DNA of 53,585 nt from Deltaproteobacteria bacterium (GTDB lineage: Bacteria > Desulfobacterota > Binatia > UBA9968), in NCBI GenBank assembly GCA_009692615.1, contig SHYW01000026.1:1-53585 (forward strand), written 5' to 3'. Positions 7,812 through 16,183 of this stretch are shown here, piece after piece (within the stretch, counting starts at the first letter, position 1; the number at the start of each line of letters is the position of its first letter). The position numbers and the translations under genes were made by a program. The notes beneath the pieces were generated by a model. That model saw nothing but the letters and a program-made list of their open reading frames with translations, searched no databases and was not told where the DNA came from.

Positions 7812-8360
7812 ATGATCGATGCCGGATATATGGCGAAGAGAAGCTGTGCGAAGCCAGATCTTTTCAATATCGCCGGAGTCGATGACATCTATTCTGTCAG
7901 TGGCTGTATATCTGAAGATTTCGCGGACTATATCGATTTCTGGGCACACAATGGATATTGGCTCTTCGATTCGCCGAAGATAATCCTAGACTTGGCTAAG
8001 GATCACTCCATCGACCTCCACGGAACACCGTTATTCTTTTATCAAGTCTACGAGTACGAATGGAGCGAACAAGACCACGCATGGCGCAAGGTCAGCCCTG
8101 AGCCTTCATTCCCCACGAACGTGACTCAGCCGACAGATGTTCAACTTGAAGGATTCGACGTGGCAACATTTTCGTGCGGCAACAGCGCCGAGTGTTCGCC
8201 CCTTTCCTGCAACGGCCTAGGCGCTGAGATCGCCGTGAATTCACATTGCTTGATTCCTTCCTTCGACGATGCGAAACGATTTCTTGAGGAAGGGAAATTT
8301 GACAACAGTGAACCCGGCCCCTTCCGTATATTTGCCGTGTATTGCGTCGATTGGCGATAA
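7812..8360 (+). CDS. Conserved hypothetical protein, cytosolic
   Basis: A 182-residue protein that I cannot assign to a named family. It has no signal peptide and no membrane segment, is rich in acidic and aromatic residues, and has a Cys-rich middle (SCGNSAECSPLSCNG) followed by NSHCLIPSFDDAKRFLEEG and GPFRIFAVYCVDW. The C-terminal half resembles small conserved proteins seen beside unrelated genes in soil bacteria. The ATG at 7812 has GAGG six bases upstream, supporting translation. Codon use is less GC-rich than that of its neighbours, which may mean later arrival. It is followed by two GGTGCGC hairpins and then another small gene. Confidence 0.7.
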   Translation: MIDAGYMAKRSCAKPDLFNIAGVDDIYSVSGCISEDFADYIDFWAHNGYWLFDSPKIILDLAKDHSIDLHGTPLFFYQVYEYEWSEQDHAWRKVSPEPSFPTNVTQPTDVQLEGFDVATFSCGNSAECSPLSCNGLGAEIAVNSHCLIPSFDDAKRFLEEGKFDNSEPGPFRIFAVYCVDWR

Positions 8361-8367
8361 TTCGTCG

Positions 8368-8410
8368 GGTGCGCTGGCGCACCGTCCCCGATTCGGTGCG
8401 CAAGCGCACC
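8368..8410. repeat. Two GGTGCGC hairpins
   Basis: GGTGCGCTGGCGCACC (8368-8383) and GGTGCGCAAGCGCACC (8395-8410) each form a 7-bp stem with a two-base loop. The same palindrome recurs at 9040-9055 and 9892-9907. They sit between co-directional genes. Confidence 0.8.
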
Positions 8411-8436
8411 CTACTGGGTTGGCAAGCGTTGATTAA

Positions 8437-8991
8437 ATGAACCACAGCAAAATAGTTGGCGCAATTGTTGTCGTCGTCCTGCTTGTCGCGGCTTCCTACT
8501 ATTATTTTCGCGGCAAAGGGTATGTGATCGAGCTGACAGAGAGCGAGATCCAACAGAAATTATCCGACCGCTTTCCAGTCAACAAATGCGTCCTGATCAT
8601 GTGCCTCTCTCTCAGCGATCCAGTGGTAAAGTTGGAAGACGGCACGGACCGAATCCGCTTCGCCGCCCAGGCAGCGCTCAATATTAAACTCAACGACAAA
8701 CAACTTCATGGCCTCGGCGAGTTTGCCGGTCGGATTCGCTATGCCCGGCAGCAGGGTGAGTTTTATCTGGACGATGCGGAAGTAATCTTATTGCGCATCG
8801 ATGGCATTCCGGAACCGTATTCACAAAAAGCCCATGAGTTGGCCAAGGCCGCGGTCAACGAATATTTAAAAATCCGGCCCATTTATCGCTTGAAACCGAC
8901 GGAAGCCAAACACGTTCTCGCTCGCTTGGTGTTGAAGGACGTGCGCGTCGCCAAGCGAGTTCTGATCGTGACACTTGGATTGGCAAGCTAG
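8437..8991 (+). CDS. DUF1439-like membrane-anchored protein
   Basis: A 184-residue protein with an N-terminal uncleaved signal or anchor (residues 5-24, IVGAIVVVVLLVAASYYYF), so most of it is probably periplasmic. The rest resembles DUF1439 (YceB-like) proteins: a TESEIQQKLSDRFP helix near the start, then beta strands and a closing helix with LIVTLGL at the end. Members of this family are usually lipoproteins of lipid-binding tubular fold; here the lipobox is replaced by a plain anchor. Function unknown. No clear ribosome site precedes the ATG at 8437. It is flanked on both sides by GGTGCGC hairpins. Confidence 0.72.
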   Translation: MNHSKIVGAIVVVVLLVAASYYYFRGKGYVIELTESEIQQKLSDRFPVNKCVLIMCLSLSDPVVKLEDGTDRIRFAAQAALNIKLNDKQLHGLGEFAGRIRYARQQGEFYLDDAEVILLRIDGIPEPYSQKAHELAKAAVNEYLKIRPIYRLKPTEAKHVLARLVLKDVRVAKRVLIVTLGLAS

Positions 8992-9039
8992 CCTGCCAAC
9001 TTGTCGTCAGCTCTCCGCTCTGCTATCCAAAGTTCATAG

Positions 9040-9055
9040 GGTGCGCAAGCGCACC
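9040..9055. repeat. GGTGCGC hairpin
   Basis: GGTGCGCAAGCGCACC is identical to 8395-8410 and lies between the DUF1439-like gene and the hydrolase gene. It is preceded by TAG, as are other copies. Confidence 0.8.
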
Positions 9056-9084
9056 GTACTATTCCTTGAGATTAGGATTTTTCA

Positions 9085-9891
9085 ATGGCCATCGTGAAAC
9101 GCAACAACGTCGACATCTACTACGAAACTCACGGCCAAGGCACGCCGTTCCTCTTTTTCTGCGAAACCGCCTGCGCCGGCGACATCTGGGACCATTTTCA
9201 GGTGCCGGAGTTTTCCCGCGACCACTTGGTCATCACCCATGATTATCGCGGCACGGGGAAGTCGAGCCGGCCCACCGAGCAATATTCCTGCGATGATTTT
9301 GTCGACGATGCGGTGGCGATTCTCGATGAGCTCAAAGCCGGGCCTGCCATCGTCCTCGGCCATTCGCTAGGCGGGCGGCTGGCGCTTTTGATGGCGCTCA
9401 AGTACCCGGAGCGAGTCAAAAAGATCGTCGCCGCTTCGGTCGGCGCTGGTGCAGCAAACACGCAAGGCATTCCAATCAAGATGTGCAAAGAAATGGTCCA
9501 CTGGGGCTATGAGAAATATGTCCGCGAGCATACCCTGGAAGTGGGCTGGCCAGCGGAATACATCCAAGCGCACCCCGACCACGTCGAGCGCTTCCTTAAA
9601 GTTCGCATGAACAACCTACCGACGCTCGACGACTACCTGAGCCATGTCATCGCGCGCCAGGCCTGCGACGTGAGCCAGCGGCTGGGGGAAATCAAACATC
9701 CCACGCTGGTTCTGGTCGGCGACAAAGATCACGGCTCCGCCACCGGCTCGTCCCACCGCGTCGCCTCGGAAGCGATGGCCAAAGCGCTGCCCAACAGCCA
9801 GTACGCCGTCATCGCCAATGAAGCGCACAACTATTTCATGACCAACCCGGATGAGGCCCATCGGATCATCCGCAAGTTTTTAGCTTCGTAG
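9085..9891 (+). CDS. Alpha/beta hydrolase
   Basis: A 268-residue alpha/beta-hydrolase of the 3-oxoadipate enol-lactonase/esterase type. The nucleophile elbow is GHSLGG with Ser94, the acid lies in LVLVGDKDHGS, and the catalytic His is in ANEAHNYFMTN near the C terminus. The oxyanion region is FFCETACAGD, where many relatives have HG. No signal peptide, so cytosolic. Typical substrates are ring-cleavage esters, lactones or beta-diketones, which would fit the catabolic theme, but nothing fixes the substrate. The stop codon TAG overlaps the start of the following GGTGCGC hairpin. The binding-protein gene lies 63 bases downstream and could be co-transcribed. Confidence 0.88.
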   Translation: MAIVKRNNVDIYYETHGQGTPFLFFCETACAGDIWDHFQVPEFSRDHLVITHDYRGTGKSSRPTEQYSCDDFVDDAVAILDELKAGPAIVLGHSLGGRLALLMALKYPERVKKIVAASVGAGAANTQGIPIKMCKEMVHWGYEKYVREHTLEVGWPAEYIQAHPDHVERFLKVRMNNLPTLDDYLSHVIARQACDVSQRLGEIKHPTLVLVGDKDHGSATGSSHRVASEAMAKALPNSQYAVIANEAHNYFMTNPDEAHRIIRKFLAS

Positions 9892-9933
9892 GGTGCGCTT
9901 GCGCACCGAGGTCGGAATGGCGCGCGAGCGCAC
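9892..9933. repeat. GGTGCGC hairpin plus an imperfect copy
   Basis: GGTGCGCTTGCGCACC (9892-9907) is a perfect palindrome. A second, imperfect copy (GGCGCGCGAGCGCACC) ends at 9933. They abut the hydrolase stop codon and precede the binding-protein gene. Confidence 0.75.
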
Positions 9934-9954
9934 CCAACTCGGAGATTGATCGAA

Positions 9955-10953
9955 ATGCGTAAAAGTCTCGCGGCCATTTTATTCGCATCGTTTACGTTCA
10001 TCGGCGCATCACAGCCCAGCGATGCTGCGGACGCGCAATTGGAAAAACTCCGCGTCGCCATGGCGTCGATCAGCACCAGCCAGGTCAATCTCTGGGTTCC
10101 TCTAGACACCGGGCTGTTCAAAAAATACGGCCTCGATGTCGATCTGGTTTTTATCAGCGGCGCGCCGGTGGTCAACGCCGCACTGCTTTCCGGCGAAGTC
10201 GCGTTGGCGCAGGGAGGACCGGCGCCGGCGATACAAACCAATCTCAAGGGCGCCGGCACCTATATCATCCTCGGCAACACCAACCGCTTTCCCTATCAAT
10301 TGGTCGCCGCCGCCAACATCCGGCAGATCTCCGACTTGAAAGGCAAACGCTTCGGCATCGCCCGCATCGGCGCCGCCGATCAGACGGCGACGTTATTAGT
10401 TCTGCCCAGATTCGGCATTGCGCCGGAAAAAGATCTGAGCCTGATCGCCGTCGGCGCCGTGCCGAGCCGCTTCGCGGCATTGGTCAGCGGCGCGGTTTCA
10501 GCGACGTTGCTGATTCCACCGGAAACCACCAAGGCCAAAGAACTCGGCTTTCACGTCCTGACCAATTTTATGGACATCGACGTCGACTACCAGCAGAACG
10601 CTATCTACACGACCAAAAGTTTCATCGACCGGCGCACCGACACCCTGCGCCGTTTCGTCATGGCTTACTCCGAAGGCATTCACTTCATTCATACCAACGC
10701 CAAAGCCACGCAGCAGATCATGAAAAAATATTTGAAGGGTGACGACAAATCGATCGAAGAAGCTTACAACGAAGTCGTCGTCAAAGCCGCGCCGAAAATT
10801 CCCTATCCGACCAAAGCCGGCTTGCAGACGCTGCTCAATTTCATGATGAAAACCACACCGGAGCTGGCCAATGCCAAGCCCGACGACTTCATCGACACGC
10901 GGATTATCAAAGAGCTCGAAGAGCGCGGCTTCTACGCTCGATTGTATCGCTAG
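9955..10953 (+). CDS. ABC transporter substrate-binding protein (NMT1/SsuA-like)
   Basis: A 332-residue periplasmic binding protein of the NMT1/THI5/SsuA clan. A signal peptide covers about residues 1-24 (MRKSLAAILFASFTFIGAS). Family landmarks are the GLFKKYGLDVDL helix-strand, GEVALAQGG, the DLKGKRFGIARIG lobe linker and the AKELGFHVL segment. ATG 9955 is preceded by GGAG ten bases upstream; a TTG three codons earlier is possible. The next gene is a close paralogue sharing most motifs, clearly a tandem duplication. No permease or ATPase gene is nearby, so the ligand and the transport partner are unknown. Relatives bind sulfonates, pyrimidine precursors or aromatic acids. Confidence 0.9.
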   Translation: MRKSLAAILFASFTFIGASQPSDAADAQLEKLRVAMASISTSQVNLWVPLDTGLFKKYGLDVDLVFISGAPVVNAALLSGEVALAQGGPAPAIQTNLKGAGTYIILGNTNRFPYQLVAAANIRQISDLKGKRFGIARIGAADQTATLLVLPRFGIAPEKDLSLIAVGAVPSRFAALVSGAVSATLLIPPETTKAKELGFHVLTNFMDIDVDYQQNAIYTTKSFIDRRTDTLRRFVMAYSEGIHFIHTNAKATQQIMKKYLKGDDKSIEEAYNEVVVKAAPKIPYPTKAGLQTLLNFMMKTTPELANAKPDDFIDTRIIKELEERGFYARLYR

Positions 10954-11054
10954 AAGAGATTACGTAAGGTGCGTTTAGCGAACCTTAAATAGCCGAGTAT
11001 TGCGATTTGAGTTCTAAAAAACGGCTTGAAACATTGGACACCAACGGAGTAACG

Positions 11055-12038
11055 ATGAAGCAATTCCAGCTCGGTCTCGCGTTATTGGCGGCGCTTGTTT
11101 TCACCAACACTGCCGCAAGCCAAAGCGAAAAAATTCGCATCGCGATCTCTTCTATCAGTACCAGCCAAGTCAACGTCTGGGTGCCGATCGATACCGGCTT
11201 CTTCAAGAAACAAGGCTTGGATGTGGAACTCGTCTACATCAGCGGCGCGCCGGTCGGCGCCGCCGCTCTGATGTCTGGGGAAGTCGCGATCAGCCAAGGC
11301 GGTGTCGTCGGCTCGATCACCAGCAATCTGCGCGGTTCGGGAACTTACATCATCCTCGGCGGCGCCGACCGCTTCCCCTACCAACTGATCGTCGCGCCGA
11401 GCATCAAGCAGCTATCCGACTTGAAAGGTAAACGTTTCGCGGTGTCGCGCATCGGCTCCGCCGATCACACCGCGACGATGTTCGTGCTGCCCAAGCTCGG
11501 CATCCAACCGGACAAAGAGTTGAATATCGTCCAAGTGGGTTCGGTGCCGGCGCGCTTCGCCGCCTTGGTGAACGGCGCGGTCCAAGGCGCCCTATTAATC
11601 CCGCCGGAAACGGTCAAAGCCAAAGAGCTAGGCTACCGCGTGCTCAGTAACTTTGCCGATATCGAGATCAACTATCAGCAGAACGGCGTCTACACCACGC
11701 GCAACTTCATCAACAAGCGCCCCGACATGCTGCGCCGCTTCGCCGTCGCCTACTCGGAAGGCAATCATTTCATTCACAGCAATTCCGAAGGCACGCAGAA
11801 GATCATGCGCAAATATTTGCAAGGCGAGGAAAAAGCCATCCGCGAGGCCTACACCGAGGTCGTGCTCAAAGGGACGCCGAAGATTCCCTATCCGAGCAAA
11901 GCGGGGATTCAGACGCTGCTCGATTTTCTTGCCAAGACCTCACCCGAAGCAGCCAACGCGAAACCCGACGACTTCATCGACACGCGCTTTGTCAAAGAAT
12001 TGGAAGACAGCGGCTTTTATGCGAGATTGTATCGTTAG
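11055..12038 (+). CDS. ABC transporter substrate-binding protein (NMT1/SsuA-like), paralogue
   Basis: A 327-residue exported binding protein, alignable over its full length with the preceding gene product (for example SISTSQVN, ISGAPV, DLKGKRF, FYARLYR at the C terminus). The signal peptide is about residues 1-22. The open frame starts earlier (11007), but ATG 11055 has GGAG upstream and places the signal peptide at the N terminus. The differences lie mainly in the second half, which may mean a changed ligand. It is followed after 23 bases by the double-VOC gene, so the SBP-VOC pair is probably one transcript. Confidence 0.9.
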   Translation: MKQFQLGLALLAALVFTNTAASQSEKIRIAISSISTSQVNVWVPIDTGFFKKQGLDVELVYISGAPVGAAALMSGEVAISQGGVVGSITSNLRGSGTYIILGGADRFPYQLIVAPSIKQLSDLKGKRFAVSRIGSADHTATMFVLPKLGIQPDKELNIVQVGSVPARFAALVNGAVQGALLIPPETVKAKELGYRVLSNFADIEINYQQNGVYTTRNFINKRPDMLRRFAVAYSEGNHFIHSNSEGTQKIMRKYLQGEEKAIREAYTEVVLKGTPKIPYPSKAGIQTLLDFLAKTSPEAANAKPDDFIDTRFVKELEDSGFYARLYR

Positions 12039-12061
12039 AATTAGCTCATCGGAGGAGACCC

Positions 12062-12886
12062 ATGTTCGGTAAGATTCGCCACATCGCCATGTACACCCAT
12101 AATCACGCCGCGGTCGATAATTTTTACCAAAAAGTTTTCGGCATGCGGCGCATGACCAGCAACACACTGGATGAAACCGGCAAGCAGAATGCCAATCGCG
12201 GCCACATAAGCGACGGCGTCATCGGTTTGGCGATCCTGTCGCGCTACGCCGGCATGCAGTCAGGCATGGACCACTACGGCTTCGAAGTCGAAGACATCAA
12301 TGAATACCTCCGGCGCATGGAACAGCACTTTCCAAAAACCATGATCGCCAAAGGCTTGGACTACGTTCCCTTCGCGGGCTTACGTAGCTACGATCCCGCC
12401 GGCACGCAGTTCGACATCGCCCAGACCCATGTCGCCAACGTGCGCGAAGGTTACAATCAAGCCGGTTGGGAACAGCCGCGCTGGATCAGTCATATCTCGA
12501 TCCGCGCCAACGATCCCGGCCAGGTGGCGGAGTTCTACGAAAAAATCTTTGAACTCAAGGAAGCTGAGACTTACAAGGACGACGGCTCCATCTGCATGAC
12601 CGACGGCAAAGTCAAACTCCTTCTGCGCCCGCGCGATCAGAGTCTTTACCGCGGTTTACGTGAAGGACTCGATCACTTCGGTTTCAAAGTCGACAACCTC
12701 GAACAAACCAAGAAAGATTTAGATGGCTTGATGGAGAGCGAACCCTACACTGCCAACGGCCGTTTTGTCGGCGGCAATGGCAAAAAAAACGAAGAAGACT
12801 TTCACCGTTGCTGTTTGGGCCAGCACTTCATCGCCGATCCGGACGGAGTGATGATCGATTTGGCTGAATCACACCCTAAGGAGTGA
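12062..12886 (+). CDS. Two-domain VOC protein (extradiol dioxygenase-like)
   Basis: A 274-residue protein of two vicinal-oxygen-chelate modules: 1 (about 3-125) starting RHIAMYTHNHAAVDNFY, and 2 (about 140-272) starting ISHISIRANDPGQVAEFY. The layout matches type I extradiol ring-cleavage dioxygenases and related two-module enzymes. Candidate metal ligands in module 2 are His in SHISI, His in LDHFGFKV and Glu in LAESHPKE. Excellent ribosome site: GGAGGAGACCC directly before ATG 12062. It follows the duplicated binding proteins and precedes an SDR gene, which suggests uptake and oxidation of one compound. The substrate is unknown; it could also be a non-catalytic binding protein. Confidence 0.86.
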   Translation: MFGKIRHIAMYTHNHAAVDNFYQKVFGMRRMTSNTLDETGKQNANRGHISDGVIGLAILSRYAGMQSGMDHYGFEVEDINEYLRRMEQHFPKTMIAKGLDYVPFAGLRSYDPAGTQFDIAQTHVANVREGYNQAGWEQPRWISHISIRANDPGQVAEFYEKIFELKEAETYKDDGSICMTDGKVKLLLRPRDQSLYRGLREGLDHFGFKVDNLEQTKKDLDGLMESEPYTANGRFVGGNGKKNEEDFHRCCLGQHFIADPDGVMIDLAESHPKE

Positions 12887-12972
12887 AAAATAAGGAGTAG
12901 GATGACTAAGACTCGGACTCTTCGCTCCTTACCCCTAACTACTGACTCGTAACTTCCCAGCTAAGGAGCTTT

Positions 12973-13764
12973 ATGCGCGATCTCGGACTGACAAATAAAG
13001 TGGTTCTCATCACCGGTGGCGGCGGCGTGCTCGGTTCGGCGTTTGCCCGCGGTTTCGCCGATTCCGGCGCCAAGGTAGCGATCGGCGACTTCGTGCGCGA
13101 CAAAGCGGAGAAAGTCGCCGCCGATCTAAAAGCGCACGGCGCAGATGCCATCGGTGTCGGCGCCGACGTTACCAAGGAAGATCTGGTGACGAAAATGGTC
13201 GCCGATGTCGTCGACCGTTTCGGCACCATCGATATTTTAGTGAATGCCGCCGCCGTGCAAATTTATCCTGGCAAAGAAATCACCGAAATCCTGTCCAACG
13301 AGTGGGATTCCGTTCTCGGTATCGGTCTTAAAGGCATCTACATGTGTTCCAAGCAAGTCGTGCCGGTGATGAAAAAAAACGGCCGCGGCAAGATCGTCAA
13401 CATCGCTTCCATCGCCGGCCATCGCGGCTTGCCGGGAGGCTCAGCCTACAGCGCCGCCAAAGGCGGCGTCGTCAATCTCACTCGACAGATGGGCGTCGAG
13501 CTCGGCAAGTATCATATCAATGTGAACTCCATCAGCCCCGGCTTCACGCCCAACCGCTTGACCAGCGTCAATCAGTACGCCGGCAAACCGGACGATAGCA
13601 GCCAGACTCTGCCGGCTGGCGTCAATCTCACGGTGCCGCCGTTGGGTAGAAACGGCGACATCGAAGACTACGTCGGACCGGTGCTCTTTCTCGCCTCTAC
13701 CTGGGCCGACTACATCACCGGCGCGGATATTCCCGTCGAGGGCGGCAGGATGGCAGCGCGATAA
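12973..13764 (+). CDS. Short-chain dehydrogenase/reductase (SDR)
   Basis: A 263-residue classical SDR. The dinucleotide site is TGGGGVLGSAFA near residues 15-26, the NNAG-equivalent is VNAAA, and the active site has a Ser in IASIAGHRG and Tyr-x3-Lys in SAYSAAKGG. An acidic residue at the end of the second strand (AIGDF) favours NAD over NADP. Family reactions are alcohol/ketone oxidoreductions. AAGGAG precedes the ATG at 12973. The 86-base gap from the VOC gene carries an imperfect inverted repeat (AGGAGTAGG / CTCCTTACC), but the genes may still share a transcript. Substrate unknown. Confidence 0.92.
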   Translation: MRDLGLTNKVVLITGGGGVLGSAFARGFADSGAKVAIGDFVRDKAEKVAADLKAHGADAIGVGADVTKEDLVTKMVADVVDRFGTIDILVNAAAVQIYPGKEITEILSNEWDSVLGIGLKGIYMCSKQVVPVMKKNGRGKIVNIASIAGHRGLPGGSAYSAAKGGVVNLTRQMGVELGKYHINVNSISPGFTPNRLTSVNQYAGKPDDSSQTLPAGVNLTVPPLGRNGDIEDYVGPVLFLASTWADYITGADIPVEGGRMAAR

Positions 13765-13821
13765 CGATGGATGCCCATCGTCAAAGATGCGATAGCCGAC
13801 CTAATCGATATTAATCGTGAG

Positions 13822-14511
13822 TTAGTTGAGCGTTCGCGGCGCGACTTCCAAATCGCTATCCACCGGGCCGGCGCCGAGACGCAGCAGATCGACGAGCACG
13901 GTTTCGCGATCTTTCATCGTTGCCGCTTCAAGCAACGCCTGCTTTTCCGCCGGATGAAATGGCAAAGAGACGCCGAGCAGATTGATCAATTCGAGATCGG
14001 AGAATTTATCCGCCTGCTCCGGCCGCACCTGCATGCCGTGGGCTTTACCGTAGAGTTCTAATGCCGCCATCACCGCGACGCGCTGACACTGCCAACCGTC
14101 GCTCAACCTGCCGTCGGGAAATTCTTGATAACTCGCTTTGACCCGCCGGTAACCGCGCTGCAAAGTAAACTCTTCGGCGAAACGAAAACGATTGACGCCC
14201 TTGAGCTGCACGAAGAAGCGGCCGTCGGCAAGCTTTTCCGACTTCTCGATGTAGCCGGCGCAGCCGACTTTGTACAAGTCGGGAACCGCGTCGGCGACCT
14301 CGGGCTGCGGCCCGCGATTGTCGTTATGCGGTGTGAAGGGTTGAATCATGCCAAAAACCTTGTCGCCATCGAGAGCGTCCTCGATCAGATTGCGATAGCG
14401 CGGCTCGAAAATATGCAACGGCAGCACCGTCCCCGGCAGCAGCATCACCCCAGTCAATGGAAACACCGGCAAGATTTCCGGCAGCTCGATTTGGGGAATT
14501 CTCATCGCCAC
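13822..14511 (-). CDS. LON peptidase substrate-binding-domain protein
   Basis: A 229-residue protein made only of the N-terminal (LAN/PUA-like) domain of Lon protease. PVFPLTGVMLLPGTVLPLHIFEPRYR is split across residues 14-39 and is the family hallmark, followed by GDKVFGMIQP and the CAGYIEK turn. The ATPase and protease parts of Lon are absent, as is normal for these stand-alone proteins, whose role is unknown. I kept the GTG at 14511 because GAGG is eight bases upstream; an ATG two codons later is the alternative. It converges with the SDR gene and is divergent from the PPOX-family gene. Confidence 0.88.
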   Translation of the reverse strand: MAMRIPQIELPEILPVFPLTGVMLLPGTVLPLHIFEPRYRNLIEDALDGDKVFGMIQPFTPHNDNRGPQPEVADAVPDLYKVGCAGYIEKSEKLADGRFFVQLKGVNRFRFAEEFTLQRGYRRVKASYQEFPDGRLSDGWQCQRVAVMAALELYGKAHGMQVRPEQADKFSDLELINLLGVSLPFHPAEKQALLEAATMKDRETVLVDLLRLGAGPVDSDLEVAPRTLN

Positions 14512-14661
14512 GCGCGTAACCTCAGCATGATTCGTTTATAAGGCAAGCCAGCCAAACGGTCAAGGCAAGCGCGCCGCTCAGGCCCTTGCTTTTGACCAGG
14601 GCGTTATTCTACTTTAGCGCCTGCTCAAGCGGATCGGCGCGGCGCGAAAGGAAAGTCATCC

Positions 14662-15093
14662 ATGGCGGAATTTGTTCCAGTCCAACTCGACAAGGCGAAG
14701 GAATTTCTCAAGGCCCATCACTATGGCGTGTTATCGACGCGGCGCAAGAACGGCGATTTGCAGATGTCGCCGGTGACCTGCGGCCTCGATGAAAACAGCC
14801 GGGCCATCATCAGTAGCCGCGAGACCGCTTACAAGGTCAATAATCTACGGCGCGACCCGCGCGCCGCCTTGTGCGCCTTCACTCCCAACTTTCACGGCGG
14901 CGGCTGGGTGCAGATCAACGGCAGCGCGAAGATTATTTCCCTGCCCGAAGCCCTCGACACCTTGGTCTATCTCCAGCGCCAAACCTACGGCGAGCACAAG
15001 AGCTGGCCGGAATTTCACGAAAGAATGGCGCGTGAAAAACGAGTTGTTATTAGCATCGCCATCGAAAGCTTCGGTCCAACCGTACGAGGATGA
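14662..15093 (+). CDS. PPOX-class (F420- or FMN-dependent) split-barrel oxidoreductase
   Basis: A 143-residue protein of the pyridoxamine-phosphate-oxidase-like split-barrel fold. HHYGVLSTRRKNGDLQMSPV (19-38) is the first strand pair and cofactor loop, ISSRETAYKVNNLRRDPRAA the phosphate-contact segment, and WVQINGSAKI the closing strand. The pattern is that of the PPOX class F420-dependent family. A cofH gene 9 kb away supports F420 being made in this organism. The reaction is unknown. The gene starts an apparent operon: the AlgH-like gene begins four bases after its stop. Confidence 0.85.
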   Translation: MAEFVPVQLDKAKEFLKAHHYGVLSTRRKNGDLQMSPVTCGLDENSRAIISSRETAYKVNNLRRDPRAALCAFTPNFHGGGWVQINGSAKIISLPEALDTLVYLQRQTYGEHKSWPEFHERMAREKRVVISIAIESFGPTVRG

Positions 15094-15097
15094 ATCT

Positions 15098-15724
15098 ATG
15101 CTTCAGCCAAGCAAAATATTGCCGGCGCTCTGTTTCTGTCTGCTCAGCGCATTGAACGTTATCGGCAACCCGCCCGCGGATGCCATCGCAGGGGACCGAG
15201 AAAAATCTCTAATCGGCCAGCTTTTGGTCGCCACCTCGGAGATGAAAGATCCGCGCTTCGCCGAGAGCGTCATTTATCTGGTCAAACATGACAGCACAGG
15301 CGCCATGGGGTTGGCGGTCAACAAACCTCTGGCCAAGACCGAACTCAACGACCTGCTCAAAGGCTTCGGTGTGGAAGCCAAAAATATCAAACGCGAAGTC
15401 ACGATCCATTACGGCGGGCCGGTATCACGGCGCCAAGGCTTTCTGATCCACAGTGACGATTTTTATCTCGCCGCGACCAACAGAATCACCAATGGCATCG
15501 CCATGAGCGCCGATAGCCAGATGCTCGAAGCATTGGCGCGCGGCTACGCGCCGCGCCAGTCATTATTCTTGCTCGGATATGCCGGCTGGGCGGCGGGCCA
15601 GCTGGAAGCCGAACTAAAAACCAATTCGTGGTATATCATCCCCAGCGACAAGGCTTTGATCTTCAGCGAAGATGCCGAGAGGAAATGGCGCCAAGCGATG
15701 GACAAGCGGCAGATCCCGCTGTGA
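15098..15724 (+). CDS. YqgE/AlgH (UPF0301) family protein with N-terminal signal-like segment
   Basis: A 208-residue member of the AlgH/YqgE family, whose role remains unclear. Core motifs are GQLLVATSEMKDPRFAESV, GAMGLAVNKP, HYGGPVSRRQGFLIHS and LFLLGYAGWAAGQLEAEL. Unlike the usual cytosolic proteins, it starts with about 25 hydrophobic residues (ILPALCFCLLSALNVIG) that look like a signal peptide. I chose ATG 15098, preceded by GAGGA; the open frame extends far upstream, but only as a shadow of the PPOX gene. The four-base gap implies co-translation with the PPOX-family gene. The cupin gene follows after 40 bases. Confidence 0.87.
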   Translation: MLQPSKILPALCFCLLSALNVIGNPPADAIAGDREKSLIGQLLVATSEMKDPRFAESVIYLVKHDSTGAMGLAVNKPLAKTELNDLLKGFGVEAKNIKREVTIHYGGPVSRRQGFLIHSDDFYLAATNRITNGIAMSADSQMLEALARGYAPRQSLFLLGYAGWAAGQLEAELKTNSWYIIPSDKALIFSEDAERKWRQAMDKRQIPL

Positions 15725-15764
15725 GCGATACGGCAGTCGTACCTTCGACAACATAGGAAGGCAT

Positions 15765-16115
15765 ATGAAAATCGTCAGACTCTACAGCGGCAGCGATCAG
15801 AAATCCCACTTCGAAGAATTTGAAATGCAGTTCGGCGGTAACCAGCCCATGCTCAGCACCGATGCCCGGGCCGCCACCAGCGCGGTGTTTCGTAGCGCAC
15901 CGGTGGGTTTATTCCTCGATCGCCATCCGGCGCCGCGCCGCCAATTTCTCGTCACCCTGTCGGGCTCCTGGGAGATCGAAGCGAGCAACGGCGTCAAACG
16001 CGTTTTCAAGACTGGCGACGTCATGCTCGCCGACGACACCAGCGGCGAGGGCCACACTTCTCGCGTCCTCGGCAACGAACCTCATGTCTTCATGACCGTG
16101 CCGTTGGCGGATTAA
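15765..16115 (+). CDS. Cupin-domain protein
   Basis: A 116-residue small beta-barrel (cupin) protein. It has LDRHPAPRRQFLVTLSGSWEI for the first cupin motif and FKTGDVMLADDTSGEGHTS for the second. Of the usual metal ligands only the motif-1 His and the motif-2 His are clear, so metal binding is uncertain. ATG 15765 is preceded by GGAAGG three bases upstream. Likely cytosolic. It lies in the PPOX-AlgH group, ahead of a binding-protein-fold gene, and may be a small sensor or isomerase. The function cannot be given. Confidence 0.8.
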   Translation: MKIVRLYSGSDQKSHFEEFEMQFGGNQPMLSTDARAATSAVFRSAPVGLFLDRHPAPRRQFLVTLSGSWEIEASNGVKRVFKTGDVMLADDTSGEGHTSRVLGNEPHVFMTVPLAD

Positions 16116-16183
16116 CAACTCGGCCAAGCCGTTCCAATCGTTCAAGCGTTTCAAACTATCGGTGTGAAGAATTCGGAGCATAA

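Noticed and set aside
14789-15097. Upstream half of the long frame that ends as the AlgH-like gene
   Set aside because: It is an overlapping shadow of the PPOX-family gene; the AlgH start at 15098 has its own ribosome site.
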